DNA of 64,000 nucleotides, from positions 87,277-151,276 of the forward strand of contig FUZM01000005.1 of NCBI GenBank assembly GCA_900167925.1, read 5' to 3'. Shown here piece by piece: positions 43,501 through 52,315 of the stretch; the first letter of the stretch is position 1, and each line of letters opens with the position of its first letter. A model generated the notes under the pieces. That model made no database searches. It worked only from the letters and a program-made list of their open reading frames with translations, and was not told the DNA's origin. Both the position numbers and the translations under genes were made by a program. The stretch comes from Bacteroidales bacterium WCE2008. Lineage in GTDB: Bacteria > Bacteroidota > Bacteroidia > Bacteroidales > UBA932.

Positions 43501-44069
43501 TATCTTTCCTCCTCCATTAATGATTTGACTGCATTCAGCGCATTCTCCACTGCAAGAGTGTAAGCCTTGGAGGTGATTGTGGAAGCGGTTATGGCGTCCA
43601 CGTCACCCTGCTGGGACTTCACCTTGAGTATCTTCTCGGAAGGATTGAAGCCCTTCCACTGAGCCATGAAATGCTCGTCGGAAGTACACTTGGCACCGAG
43701 GCCCGGGGTCTCGGTATGGGCAAGCACTGAAGTATTGTAGATAACTCCGTCAGCGGTAATTCCCACCATGAGGGTGAGAGGGCCGCCGAAGCCTACGGTA
43801 GTCGATTTTACTGCGTATGCGATGGTTTCGCCGTCGGCACTGAGAGTATAATACTCTGAAGGCTGTCCGCCGACCTCTATCGATTTAGCCTCGGAAAGTT
43901 CGCCTCCCTCAGGGAGTACGGCTCCGACAGCCTCTTTGAGAAGCTTGGCGTTGGTCTCGTCGATAGGGGCCTTGGTGATGGCATAGACACCGGCGAGGAT
44001 AGCTGCACAGACGAGACATACGCCCGTGAGGCAGAGAACCATGTTCTTGAGATTAGATTGTACTGCCAT
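43500..44069 (-). CDS. rnfG: Rnf complex subunit RnfG
   Basis: A 189-residue protein with one N-terminal membrane helix (about residues 7-29) and an FMN-binding domain facing outward. The covalent flavinylation motif is DAITASTITSKA, where the threonine in ASTIT carries FMN through a phosphoester bond. ATG 44069 (MAVQSNLKN), two bases after the rnfD stop, is preferred over a start at 44105 inside rnfD. Confidence 0.93.
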   Translation of the reverse strand: MAVQSNLKNMVLCLTGVCLVCAAILAGVYAITKAPIDETNAKLLKEAVGAVLPEGGELSEAKSIEVGGQPSEYYTLSADGETIAYAVKSTTVGFGGPLTLMVGITADGVIYNTSVLAHTETPGLGAKCTSDEHFMAQWKGFNPSEKILKVKSQQGDVDAITASTITSKAYTLAVENALNAVKSLMEEER

Positions 44070-44071
44070 AG

Positions 44072-45055
44072 CTATGCCCTCCCGTATTTTTTCTGGTGGA
44101 ACCACATGTTGAGAAGCGGCACGGTCGCATTCATGATAAGAATGGCGAATGACATTCCCTCAGGATATGAACCGAAGTATCTTATCATCATCGTGATGAA
44201 GCCGATACCGATACCGAAGACGATACCGCCCTTGATGCTCATAGGAGAGGTCACATAGTCAGTTGCCATATAGCATGAACCCAGAATCATACCACCGGTG
44301 AGGAGGTTGAAGACAGGGTCTGTGAAACGCTCGGGAGCAGCAAGCCAGAAGATCAGGGAAACCAGGGCGACTGTAGCCCAGATGCTGAGGGTGATGTGCG
44401 GTCTGATCACCTTGCGGACGAGCAGATAGACAAAACCGATCAGAAGAGCTATAGCCGAGATCTCTCCGGCTGAGCCGCCGATGCTTGAGAACAGCATCTG
44501 GCCATAGTTGAATCCATGTTCAGACATTATGGTGCTGAGCGAATCTCCATTGAGAAGACCTTCCTTGACTACGCCGAGAGGAGTTGCGCCAGATACGGCG
44601 TCAGCTCCGAAGAGTCCCTTCGGGGCCTCCCAGTGGGTCATATAGGTAGGGAAAGAGACCAGCAGGAACACACGGCCGGTGAGAGCCGGGTTGAACACAT
44701 TCTGGCCGAGACCTCCGAAGGTCATCTTGGCTACGCCGATGGAAACGACGGCTCCGATGAATACTACCCACCAAGGTGTGGTGGAAGGGAGGTTGAGCGC
44801 GAGAAGCACGCCGGTAACGGCGGCCGACCAGTCCCCTACCGTGGACCTGGTCTTCATCATATATCTGGTGATAAGAAACTCCAGCAGCAGGCATGAAGCG
44901 ACGCTGACTCCGAGTACCAGCAGCTCTTTCCAGCCGTAGAATACTACGGAGACGATCACTGCAGGAAGAAGAGCGATCACTACATCACGCATGAGAGAGG
45001 TCGTAGAGACCGCTGCGTGGATGTGTGGAGACGGTGAAACAAGTAATTTACTCAT
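44072..45055 (-). CDS. rnfD: Rnf complex subunit RnfD
   Basis: A 327-residue polytopic membrane subunit with covalently bound FMN. The attachment motif is DAVSGATPLGV, with the threonine of SGAT as the expected acceptor. NAPTWWVV-like membrane segments and the N terminus LLVSPSPHIHAAVSTTSLMR are typical. RnfD is central to coupling electron flow with Na+ or H+ translocation. Confidence 0.95.
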   Translation of the reverse strand: MSKLLVSPSPHIHAAVSTTSLMRDVVIALLPAVIVSVVFYGWKELLVLGVSVASCLLLEFLITRYMMKTRSTVGDWSAAVTGVLLALNLPSTTPWWVVFIGAVVSIGVAKMTFGGLGQNVFNPALTGRVFLLVSFPTYMTHWEAPKGLFGADAVSGATPLGVVKEGLLNGDSLSTIMSEHGFNYGQMLFSSIGGSAGEISAIALLIGFVYLLVRKVIRPHITLSIWATVALVSLIFWLAAPERFTDPVFNLLTGGMILGSCYMATDYVTSPMSIKGGIVFGIGIGFITMMIRYFGSYPEGMSFAILIMNATVPLLNMWFHQKKYGRA

Positions 45056-45064
45056 CTTCTTATA

Positions 45065-46447
45065 CTATTTTGCGGCTTCGGCAGCTGCCTTGGCGGCAGC
45101 GGCGCGAGCGCGGATTATACCCATTACCTGGCCTTTGGCGATTCTGATGTTGTCCAGAAGCGGAATGTAAGCAGGGCAGCTGTAGAGACAGCAGCCGCAC
45201 TCGATACAATCCTGGACAGCATTCTGCTCAAGTTCATCCATCATGCCGGCCTTGGCGAGACGGTTGAGCAGGAACGGCTCGAGACCCATAGGGCAGGCCT
45301 CTGCACATTTTCCGCAGCGGATACAGTTGCTTTCAGGCTTACGTTTTGTCTGGTCTTCGGTAAGGAAGAGCAGTGCGCCGGTACCCTTGAGGGTAGCGGC
45401 ATCCATGTTGGCGATGGCCTTACCCATCATAGGACCTCCGCTGATTATCTTTGCTGCCTCTGCAGGGATACCGCCGAGATAGTCAACGATATACTGGAGA
45501 GGAGTTCCGACCCTGACAAGGAGGTTGGCCTGCTTAGGGAAGCACTCGCCTGTGACGGTAACTGAATTGTCGACGATAGGCTTGTTCTTCTGGACGGCAT
45601 CATAGACAGCGAGAGATGTAGCCACGTTCTGGACTACGGCGCCGACGCTGATAGGAAGGCCGCCGGAAGCAACCTGACGATGCATTACAGCGTCGATGAG
45701 CTGCTTTTCGCCGCCCTGCGGATAACGCATCTTCATGGTCATTACAGAAATACCGTCGAACTTCGGAGACTGGGCCTTGAGCTTGGCGATTACCTCATTG
45801 ATATGGGCGATGGCCTCAGGCTTGTTCTCTTCGATTGCGATAGTACATGGCACGTTGCCGAGCACCTGCTTGATGATGGCTGCGCCGATGACTACCTGTT
45901 CGCCCTTCTCGAGGAGGGTGCGGAAGTCGGATGTGAGGTATGGCTCACACTCGCAGCCGTTGATTATGAGCATCTCGCACTTGCTGCCCGGAGGCGGAGC
46001 AAGCTTGACATGCGTAGGGAAGGTAGCGCCGCCGAGACCTACGACACCGCCGAGACGGATCTTGTCGAGGATGGCCTTGTTATCTTCAGGGATTTCAGTG
46101 ATAAGGGTATCCGTAGTATCGATGCCCTCTGCCCATTCGTCACCCTCGACTGCGATCTCGATGCAGGTCTGCATGTTGCCTGCGAGATCCTTCCTTGGTC
46201 CGATGCTCTTGACAGTACCGGAAACTGAAGAATGGATGAAAGCCGATACGAATCCGCCCGGCTCTGCGATCGGCTGGCCCACCTTGACCTTGTCACCAAC
46301 GGCGACGATTGGCTTTGCAGGGGCTCCGATATGCTGGGCTACGGAAATATATACGGTAGAAGGCGTAGGAAGCACCTCTATCTTGCACTCACGAGAGATT
46401 TTGCCGTCATGCGGATGAACTCCGCCGATTGAAAATGTATTCTTCAT
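45065..46447 (-). CDS. rnfC: Rnf complex subunit RnfC
   Basis: A 460-residue peripheral subunit that interacts with NAD(H). The N terminus GGVHPHDGKISRECKIEVLP and the glycine-rich GVVGLGGATFPTHVKLAPP (flavin/NAD site) are followed by two 4Fe-4S motifs, CIRCGKCAEACP and CIECGCCLYSCP. The C terminus is a short Ala-rich helix. It starts 2 bases after the rnfB stop. Confidence 0.96.
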   Translation of the reverse strand: MKNTFSIGGVHPHDGKISRECKIEVLPTPSTVYISVAQHIGAPAKPIVAVGDKVKVGQPIAEPGGFVSAFIHSSVSGTVKSIGPRKDLAGNMQTCIEIAVEGDEWAEGIDTTDTLITEIPEDNKAILDKIRLGGVVGLGGATFPTHVKLAPPPGSKCEMLIINGCECEPYLTSDFRTLLEKGEQVVIGAAIIKQVLGNVPCTIAIEENKPEAIAHINEVIAKLKAQSPKFDGISVMTMKMRYPQGGEKQLIDAVMHRQVASGGLPISVGAVVQNVATSLAVYDAVQKNKPIVDNSVTVTGECFPKQANLLVRVGTPLQYIVDYLGGIPAEAAKIISGGPMMGKAIANMDAATLKGTGALLFLTEDQTKRKPESNCIRCGKCAEACPMGLEPFLLNRLAKAGMMDELEQNAVQDCIECGCCLYSCPAYIPLLDNIRIAKGQVMGIIRARAAAAKAAAEAAK

Positions 46448-46449
46448 CG

Positions 46450-47397
46450 TTACGCCTCCTTGTTTTCTTCTGGTTTAACTTCTGCGGCTTTTGCAGCTTC
46501 AGCGGCAGCCTTTGCAGCCTCTGCCGCCTTCTTCTTGCGCTCCGTGACGCGGGCCTTTACGGCATCCTTGTCGAGAGGCTTAGGGAAGTTCACTCCGTGG
46601 ATCGCACCCGTAGGGCAGAATGCCTCGCACTCACGGCAAAGCTTGCACTTCTCGAAGTCGATATAAGCGACATTGTTGACCACATGGATCGCATCGTGGG
46701 TACATGTCTTCTCGCAGATTCCGCAACCGATACATGCGGCAGCGCAGGCCTTCTTGGCAGCAGGGCCCTTGTCCTGGTTCATGCAGGATACGAACATCCT
46801 CATTCCGCGAGGTCCCTTAGGACGAAGCTCGATTATGTTCTTAGGGCAGGCCTTGGTACAAGCGCCGCAGGCTGTACATTTTTCCTGGTCGACGACCGGA
46901 AGACCGGTTACAGGGTCCATGGAGAGAGCGCCGAACTGACAGGCAGCTACGCAGTCTCCGCAGCCGAGGCAACCGAATGCGCAGGCCGTATCGCCGGCAT
47001 AGAGACCAGCCTTTACGCGGCAGGATGAGACGCCGTCATACTCATTGACCTTAGGACGGTTCTCGCATGAGCCGTTGCAGCGGACTACAGCCACCATAGG
47101 GGCTTTCTCCTTGATCTCGTAACCGAGGATCGCAGCAACTTTCTTCATGACTTCATTACCGCCCACAGGACAATAGTTGTTGTCAAGATTAGGAGCCTTG
47201 ACAGCAGCATCGGCGAAAGCACGGCAGCCGGCGAATCCGCAGCCACCGCAGTTTGCACCCGGCATCACCTTCTCGACTTCATCGATGCGCGGATCCTCCT
47301 CGACCTTGAACTTCTCAGCCACAAAGTAGAGAATGACCGCAAGCAACAGACCCAGTACGGCAATGATTCCGATAGTCCAGATAATTGTTGTTGTCAT
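46450..47397 (-). CDS. rnfB: Rnf complex subunit RnfB
   Basis: A 315-residue ferredoxin-like subunit. It has an N-terminal membrane helix and then the four-Cys motif NCGGCGFAGCRAFADA of RnfB. Several 4Fe-4S motifs follow: CLGCGDCVAACQFG, CTACGACTKACP, CIGCGICEKTC and CKLCRECEAFCPTG. The last ~35 residues are a Lys/Ala/Glu-rich helix. It likely accepts electrons from ferredoxin. It heads the rnf genes, 9 bases after rseC. Confidence 0.96.
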   Translation of the reverse strand: MTTTIIWTIGIIAVLGLLLAVILYFVAEKFKVEEDPRIDEVEKVMPGANCGGCGFAGCRAFADAAVKAPNLDNNYCPVGGNEVMKKVAAILGYEIKEKAPMVAVVRCNGSCENRPKVNEYDGVSSCRVKAGLYAGDTACAFGCLGCGDCVAACQFGALSMDPVTGLPVVDQEKCTACGACTKACPKNIIELRPKGPRGMRMFVSCMNQDKGPAAKKACAAACIGCGICEKTCTHDAIHVVNNVAYIDFEKCKLCRECEAFCPTGAIHGVNFPKPLDKDAVKARVTERKKKAAEAAKAAAEAAKAAEVKPEENKEA

Positions 47398-47406
47398 AAT
47401 TTTATG

Positions 47407-47832
47407 TTAATTGTTTTTATTTCTTTCAATGTAAAAAACATACTCCGAAGCCAGACGTCCGCGAAGCATGTATATCACAAGGTACCATAACCCGATCCCG
47501 ACAAGCGCGATTGTGCCGACAACGAGTTCGTGTATATTTGTAAAGGACAAAGATACAACTAAAATCAGTAATATGAAAAGAGGAACGACATAAGCGAGCA
47601 CGACAGCTTTCGTTCCCATGGATTTTCTGAGATTTACGGAGACAGTCTCTCCCGGGGTGAATCCGGCACGCAGGTCTGTCGGCACCGTCACGTCTTTCTT
47701 GACGGCTTCGGCAGCAGTACAGAGGCCTGCGGCATGGCAGGCGGAACAAGCTGATTCAGAAATGATCTCGACTGTCGTGAATTCAGGCCCTACAGTCTTT
47801 ATCCGGCCTATATGCGAAATGTCACCATTCAT
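47407..47832 (-). CDS. rseC: RseC/SoxR-reducing-system protein
   Basis: A 141-residue membrane protein of the RseC family. The N-terminal cytoplasmic domain has the Cys motif ACSACHAAGLC, and two membrane helices follow (about residues 77-97 and 103-122). RseC proteins often accompany rnf genes, and in E. coli the Rsx complex with RseC reduces SoxR. No soxR is seen here, so a role in Rnf assembly or Fe-S maturation is more likely. It overlaps the DUF3108 gene by 11 bases. Confidence 0.9.
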   Translation of the reverse strand: MNGDISHIGRIKTVGPEFTTVEIISESACSACHAAGLCTAAEAVKKDVTVPTDLRAGFTPGETVSVNLRKSMGTKAVVLAYVVPLFILLILVVSLSFTNIHELVVGTIALVGIGLWYLVIYMLRGRLASEYVFYIERNKNN

Positions 47833-48637
47833 ACTTGAGTCCCTCCCACGAACGGAGACGTCCGGTAACCTTCCCCACCTTCAGCGGAGCATCGAACTTG
47901 AGCGGTACCATGTTGTCGTCATCCGAAAACCATATGGTCGCCGAGATATCGTCGCTGTTGCCGAACATATCTCCCTGGACCAGTTTTACATAAGTCTTTA
48001 TTCCATTGAAAACTCCCGCACCCTTCACGCTGACCTGTTCCCGGCTCTGGAAGATGAAGTAGATCGTATAGATATCGTCATCGATTGCGAACGTAACGGG
48101 CACCCTCGTTCCGAGTTCGATCTTGGAACGGTCGAAGTTCCTGACATTATACGCCATCGAGATAACGTCGAAAACACATGGAGCCAGGTCCATGTCGAGC
48201 TGCCTCTTGCCGAGAGAACTGTTGTCCATGTCGGCATGGATCTTCATGTTCCGCCAGTCGAACGTAAGATTGTTGAGAGCAGTGTAGTTACCCTCATGGG
48301 TGTCCCTGGTGAAGCGAACGGGACGAAGCGTCCTTTGCGAGAACCATGAACGGAAATCCTCCTTCATCCTGAAGAAAGCGTCGAATTTCTTGGCGCTGCG
48401 TCCGTAAAGGCGGGCGCTGAACACGGGAGCTCCATTGAAGACGGTCTCTTCGAGGGAAAGGGTAGCACTTGCCACATCGGCATTGATTATTCCCCATCTG
48501 TAGTGGATGGAGAAAGTCAGTCTTTCACCGCCTTTGAAGGCAAGACTATCCTTGTCCAGAGAATGCTGAGACAGACACTGGGCACCGAGTGGAATTGATG
48601 CGAGGAATAATAAAACTGCTGTCAGACTTTTGCGCAT
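47822..48637 (-). CDS. Exported DUF3108 family protein
   Basis: A 271-residue protein with signal peptide MRKSLTAVLLFLASIPLGAQ. Strand-rich sequence with GERLTFSIHYRWGIINADVA near the N terminus and DDNMVPLKFDAPLKVGKVTG at the C terminus matches DUF3108 (LolA-like fold expected), common in Bacteroidota and of unknown role. ATG 48637 follows the dnaB stop by one base and begins the signal peptide; longer starts lie within dnaB. Confidence 0.82.
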   Translation of the reverse strand: MRKSLTAVLLFLASIPLGAQCLSQHSLDKDSLAFKGGERLTFSIHYRWGIINADVASATLSLEETVFNGAPVFSARLYGRSAKKFDAFFRMKEDFRSWFSQRTLRPVRFTRDTHEGNYTALNNLTFDWRNMKIHADMDNSSLGKRQLDMDLAPCVFDVISMAYNVRNFDRSKIELGTRVPVTFAIDDDIYTIYFIFQSREQVSVKGAGVFNGIKTYVKLVQGDMFGNSDDISATIWFSDDDNMVPLKFDAPLKVGKVTGRLRSWEGLKYEW

Positions 48638-48638
48638 A

Positions 48639-50183
48639 CTAGAACCCCGTATTTGAGAACTCTCCTCCGGCGTCGGGATATGGCTGATAGCCGGATCCGC
48701 TGTCAGAGAAAGGATCATAGGCCTGGGACTGCGACGACGGGGAATTCATCGCGGACTCATAGACTCCGGAATCGGCTTCAGCCGCAAGAGTCTGGTCAAT
48801 CTCCACAAACCTAACCTGTTCGCTCTTGAAGAGCATGTCGATTTCTGCGGTAGAGCCGTTTCGATGCTTGGCTATGATAATCTGTGTCGTCTCCTTGCCG
48901 TTTTCGGTCTCGGCGAGACCGAGATAGTCAGGACGGTGCACGAAGAGTACCATATCGGCATCCTGCTCGATAGAGCCGGACTCCCTAAGGTCGCTCAGCT
49001 GAGGTTTACCGTTACCGCCGGTTCGTTTGACAGCGTCACGGGAAAGCTGGGACAGGGCGATTATAGGAACATTCAGTTCCTTGGCAGTAGCTTTGAGCGT
49101 CCTGGAGATTGCAGCGACTTCCTGCTCGCGCATACCGCGGAGCTCGGCAGGTCCCTGCATAAGCTGGAGATAATCCACTATGATAAGACGGACGCCTTTA
49201 GTCTTTACGAGTCTCTTTGCCTTGGTACGGAACTCCATTATAGGAAGGCCAGGGGTATCATCGACATAAAGCGGAGCCTTGGAAAGAGCCTTGAGACGAT
49301 ATTCAAGCTGCTCCCACTCGCGAGGCTGAAGCTTCGTTCCACCCTTGATCTTGTCTGCAGGAAGTCCCGACTCGGAAGTCATGAGTCGTTTGGCAAGCTG
49401 GATTGCAGGCATCTCGAGAGAGAATACCGCAACCGGCATATTGTGGTCCACGGAGGCGTTCCTGGCGATATTGAGCGCAAAGGCTGTCTTACCGACGGAA
49501 GGTCTGGCGGCAAGGATGATAAGGTCGGAAGGCTGCCAGCCCATCGTGATCCTGTCTATAGACTGGTATCCCGAAGGGACACCGCTAAGACCTGACTGGG
49601 TCTGCATCTTCTCGACATCGTCCATCGCCATACGGATGACCGAGCCGATCTCCTGGACATCTTTCTTGACATTGTTCTCCACAGCGGAAAGAATCCTCGA
49701 CTGGGACATGTCGACAAGGTCGTCGACATTGATAGACTCGTCGTAGGAATCCTTGAGGATCTCCACCGAAGCGGTAATGAGGTCTCTCTGGATAGTCTTC
49801 TGCTTGAGAATCTTGATATAATACTCTATATGGGCAGCAGCTCCGATCTTCTGCGAGAGCGCAGCCAGAGTAACGGCGCCGCCGACAGCCTCCAGATTAC
49901 CCATCGACAGAAGCTTCTGGGAAACGGAAAGCAGGTCCAGCGCCACATGCTCATTGACCAGACTGATCATAGCCTCGTAGATCATACGATGCTTAGGATC
50001 ATAGAAGCACGAAGGCGACAGTTCCTCCATCGCTTCGTCAACGCAGCTCGGCTCTACGAGCAGGGCTCCCAGGACAGCTTCCTCGAAATCAAGAGCCTGA
50101 GGCGGGCGGTTCCCCATCTCAAGCCCTATTGTATCAAGGTTCACTTCCTGACCTTTTTTTCTGGTTCTCTTCTGGTCAGGCAT
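48639..50183 (-). CDS. dnaB: Replicative DNA helicase DnaB
   Basis: A 514-residue hexameric helicase that unwinds DNA ahead of the replisome. The N-terminal domain starts with RPPQALDFEEAVLGALLVEP, and the RecA-like domain has Walker A ARPSVGKTAFALN and LIIVDYLQLMQG. Further motifs include LSQLSRDAVKR and SGSIEQDADMV. The C-terminal ~45 residues are a Ser/Gly/Tyr-rich low-complexity tail. It lies 17 bases after the zinc-ribbon gene and heads the DUF3108-rseC-rnf series. Confidence 0.97.
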   Translation of the reverse strand: MPDQKRTRKKGQEVNLDTIGLEMGNRPPQALDFEEAVLGALLVEPSCVDEAMEELSPSCFYDPKHRMIYEAMISLVNEHVALDLLSVSQKLLSMGNLEAVGGAVTLAALSQKIGAAAHIEYYIKILKQKTIQRDLITASVEILKDSYDESINVDDLVDMSQSRILSAVENNVKKDVQEIGSVIRMAMDDVEKMQTQSGLSGVPSGYQSIDRITMGWQPSDLIILAARPSVGKTAFALNIARNASVDHNMPVAVFSLEMPAIQLAKRLMTSESGLPADKIKGGTKLQPREWEQLEYRLKALSKAPLYVDDTPGLPIMEFRTKAKRLVKTKGVRLIIVDYLQLMQGPAELRGMREQEVAAISRTLKATAKELNVPIIALSQLSRDAVKRTGGNGKPQLSDLRESGSIEQDADMVLFVHRPDYLGLAETENGKETTQIIIAKHRNGSTAEIDMLFKSEQVRFVEIDQTLAAEADSGVYESAMNSPSSQSQAYDPFSDSGSGYQPYPDAGGEFSNTGF

Positions 50184-50200
50184 TGACTTTAAAGGATTGA

Positions 50201-51016
50201 TTACTCCATAATGTCAGGACTTACGATAATACGACCGCAGTGCTCGCAGATGACGAGCTTCTTGCGTGAAGCGATATCGATAAGTCTCTGAGGAATGATT
50301 GTATTGAAGCAACCGCCGCAGGAATCCTCGTCAAATACGGAAACTACTGCGAGATGGTTGGCTACACTGGCGCGGATACGCTCGTAAGCGCTCATTACTC
50401 TTGCATCGATCTTCTCGGCGCATGCCTCCCTCTTGGCACGGAGAGCAGCCTCTTCCTTGGAAGTAGACTCTACAATGGTAGAGAGTTCCTGCTTCTTGGC
50501 CTCGAGATCCTCCTGGCGCACTTCGATAGCAGCCTTGATATCCTCGATCTCAGCCTTGGACTCGGCAATCTTCACCTTTGCCTCACCGATGTTCTTCTCG
50601 GCGATCTGACGCTCGAGTTCCTGGTTCTCGATCTCCTTGTTGATGGAGTCGAACTCGCGGCTGTTCGCGATATTCTCGAGCTGCTTCTTGTACTGGGCGA
50701 TCTGGGTATCGCAATCGACGATCTTTTCCTTGGCCATAGCGATGGTCTTGTTGTAGCCGTCGATCATGCCAGTCTCGGCAGTAATCTTTGCGTTAAGCTG
50801 GTTGATGTCACGCTCGAGAGCCTCTACCTCTACCGGCAGTTCTCCACGAAGGAAAAGAATCTTGTCGATCTCGGTATCGGCAAGCTGAAGCTGATACAGA
50901 GTTTTAAGCTTTTCTTCTACAGAGACGTCTGAATCAGCGAAACTTTTGCGGATAGACACGAAAGTTTCCCTTTCATCGATAGGAGTCTCTACTTTCTTTA
51001 CTTTCTTTGTTGCCAT
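50201..51016 (-). CDS. Coiled-coil protein with C4 zinc ribbon
   Basis: A 271-residue protein. Residues ~45-200 form a long coiled coil (heptad-rich Glu/Lys/Ile), and the C terminus has a C4 zinc ribbon with SCGGCFNTIIPQRL and ICEHCGRIIV. It matches the CT398-like/C4-type zinc ribbon family found across Bacteroidota. The function is poorly known; nucleic-acid binding is suggested by the ribbon. It has its own -7 element upstream. Confidence 0.85.
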   Translation of the reverse strand: MATKKVKKVETPIDERETFVSIRKSFADSDVSVEEKLKTLYQLQLADTEIDKILFLRGELPVEVEALERDINQLNAKITAETGMIDGYNKTIAMAKEKIVDCDTQIAQYKKQLENIANSREFDSINKEIENQELERQIAEKNIGEAKVKIAESKAEIEDIKAAIEVRQEDLEAKKQELSTIVESTSKEEAALRAKREACAEKIDARVMSAYERIRASVANHLAVVSVFDEDSCGGCFNTIIPQRLIDIASRKKLVICEHCGRIIVSPDIME

Positions 51017-51054
51017 TATCGTATACGAATTTAATATGCAGATTATGCGAACTG

Positions 51055-51062
51055 CAAAGGTA
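51055..51062 (-). promoter_or_regulatory. -7 element upstream of the zinc-ribbon/dnaB genes
   Basis: Minus-strand TACCTTTG (plus CAAAGGTA) matches TAnnTTTG, 39 bases before the ATG at 51016. A TTTG lies 23 nt further upstream (minus of 51086-51089), slightly beyond the standard spacing. Confidence 0.6.
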
Positions 51063-51082
51063 GTTAAATTTTTGCAATTTCT

Positions 51083-51400
51083 TTACAAAGTCTTGCGGAT
51101 TTCCTCAAGCTGAGCCCTTATATCCTTAAGAGCGTCAAGAGCTATGACTCTGCTTTCCACCTTCTTGCGGTCCTCAGACAGCTTCATGGAGGCTCCGTCA
51201 AGGGTCATCCTCTGGTCCTTGACAAGATAGTGGATCTGCTTGAGAGTCTCTATATCCTCGGCAGTATACTGACGGTTTCCCTTGGCGTTGCGCCTTGGCC
51301 TGAGGAACTTGCCGAAAGAATTGGTCCAGTAGCGTACAAGAGACGCATTCTCTCCAAGAATCTCGGAAACTTCTCCGATCGTGTAATAAAGCTTCTCCAT
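51083..51400 (-). CDS. MerR-type transcriptional regulator
   Basis: A 105-residue protein with a MerR-like winged helix at the N terminus (YTIGEVSEILGENASLVRYW, then RRNAKGNRQYTAEDIETLKQ) and a short helical dimerisation segment. No effector domain is present. Small MerR proteins of this kind are widespread in Bacteroidota. It lies 12 bases after the M23 peptidase gene and may be on the same transcript. Confidence 0.85.
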   Translation of the reverse strand: MEKLYYTIGEVSEILGENASLVRYWTNSFGKFLRPRRNAKGNRQYTAEDIETLKQIHYLVKDQRMTLDGASMKLSEDRKKVESRVIALDALKDIRAQLEEIRKTL

Positions 51401-51412
51401 ATATCTTCTTTT

Positions 51413-52315
51413 TTAATCGAGTGTCTGGCCGGTGCTGGAACTCATGAAAGCCACATTGGCATAGTCCTGAGGTGACAGCGACGCAAAGAAATAATTGACA
51501 GGATCCTGCGTCACTCCGTCACGCAGGACTTCGTAATGCAGATGCGGAGCGAAAGACTTGCCCGAAATACCGACAGCGGCGATCCTGGCTCCCCTTCTGA
51601 CTCTCTGGCCCTTGCTGACATATATGTCCCCGAGATGCCCGTAGCGGGTCACGTATCCGTTGCCATGATCGATCTCCACGACGTTGCCGAGTCCCTTTCC
51701 GGAACGGGTGACGTCCGATACCGTACCGTCGGCGGCGCAGCGGACGAGATCGCCCTGCGCTGCAATGATATCAAGTCCGTCATGCCGGGTCTCGACCTTA
51801 TAGAACGGATTGACCTTCTGGCCGACGGAAGCTCCTATCTGGGCGTAGGTAAGATTGTCTACGGGTATAGTCATAGGAGGCAACGCCGCAGAGCCTGCGA
51901 GAGCATGGAACACCGCGGTAAAATTGTCCTCCACCCTTGAAGCCGCCCCCTTCAGTTCGGCGATCCTGCCCTGCGTGCGGAAGTCCGATTCGCCGACAGG
52001 ATCCACGGCCGGAGCAGAAGTATGGAAAATCTGTTCATAGATCGCATTATCTCGCTGCTGGAGGTCGGAGGTCACTTCCGAGATGAGCTGCTGCTTGCGC
52101 TCCATCTCTTCATAAGTCCTCTCGTAAACTCTGTTCTCCCGGATAAGTCTCTTCTCCGTATCGGTACTTATGAAGAAAGCCAGCACGAAATAGTAGCAGA
52201 CAGCCAGCGAGAACGTGCCTATGAACCATAGCAGCACGGTCCGCACAACTTTCTGTACAGACGTCCGCACCTTGCGGAAACTTATGTTCCTGCTGTCAAA
52301 CTCGTAACTGCTCAT
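51413..52315 (-). CDS. Membrane-anchored M23 (LytM-type) peptidase
   Basis: A 300-residue protein with one membrane helix (about residues 23-50), a coiled-coil linker and a C-terminal M23 domain. Zinc ligands are visible: HDGLD (H-x-x-x-D) and HLHYEV (H-x-H), with YGHLGDI between them. A catalytically competent endopeptidase acting on periplasmic peptidoglycan is likely. Its ATG overlaps the stop of the upstream paralogue by four bases. Confidence 0.9.
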   Translation of the reverse strand: MSSYEFDSRNISFRKVRTSVQKVVRTVLLWFIGTFSLAVCYYFVLAFFISTDTEKRLIRENRVYERTYEEMERKQQLISEVTSDLQQRDNAIYEQIFHTSAPAVDPVGESDFRTQGRIAELKGAASRVEDNFTAVFHALAGSAALPPMTIPVDNLTYAQIGASVGQKVNPFYKVETRHDGLDIIAAQGDLVRCAADGTVSDVTRSGKGLGNVVEIDHGNGYVTRYGHLGDIYVSKGQRVRRGARIAAVGISGKSFAPHLHYEVLRDGVTQDPVNYFFASLSPQDYANVAFMSSSTGQTLD

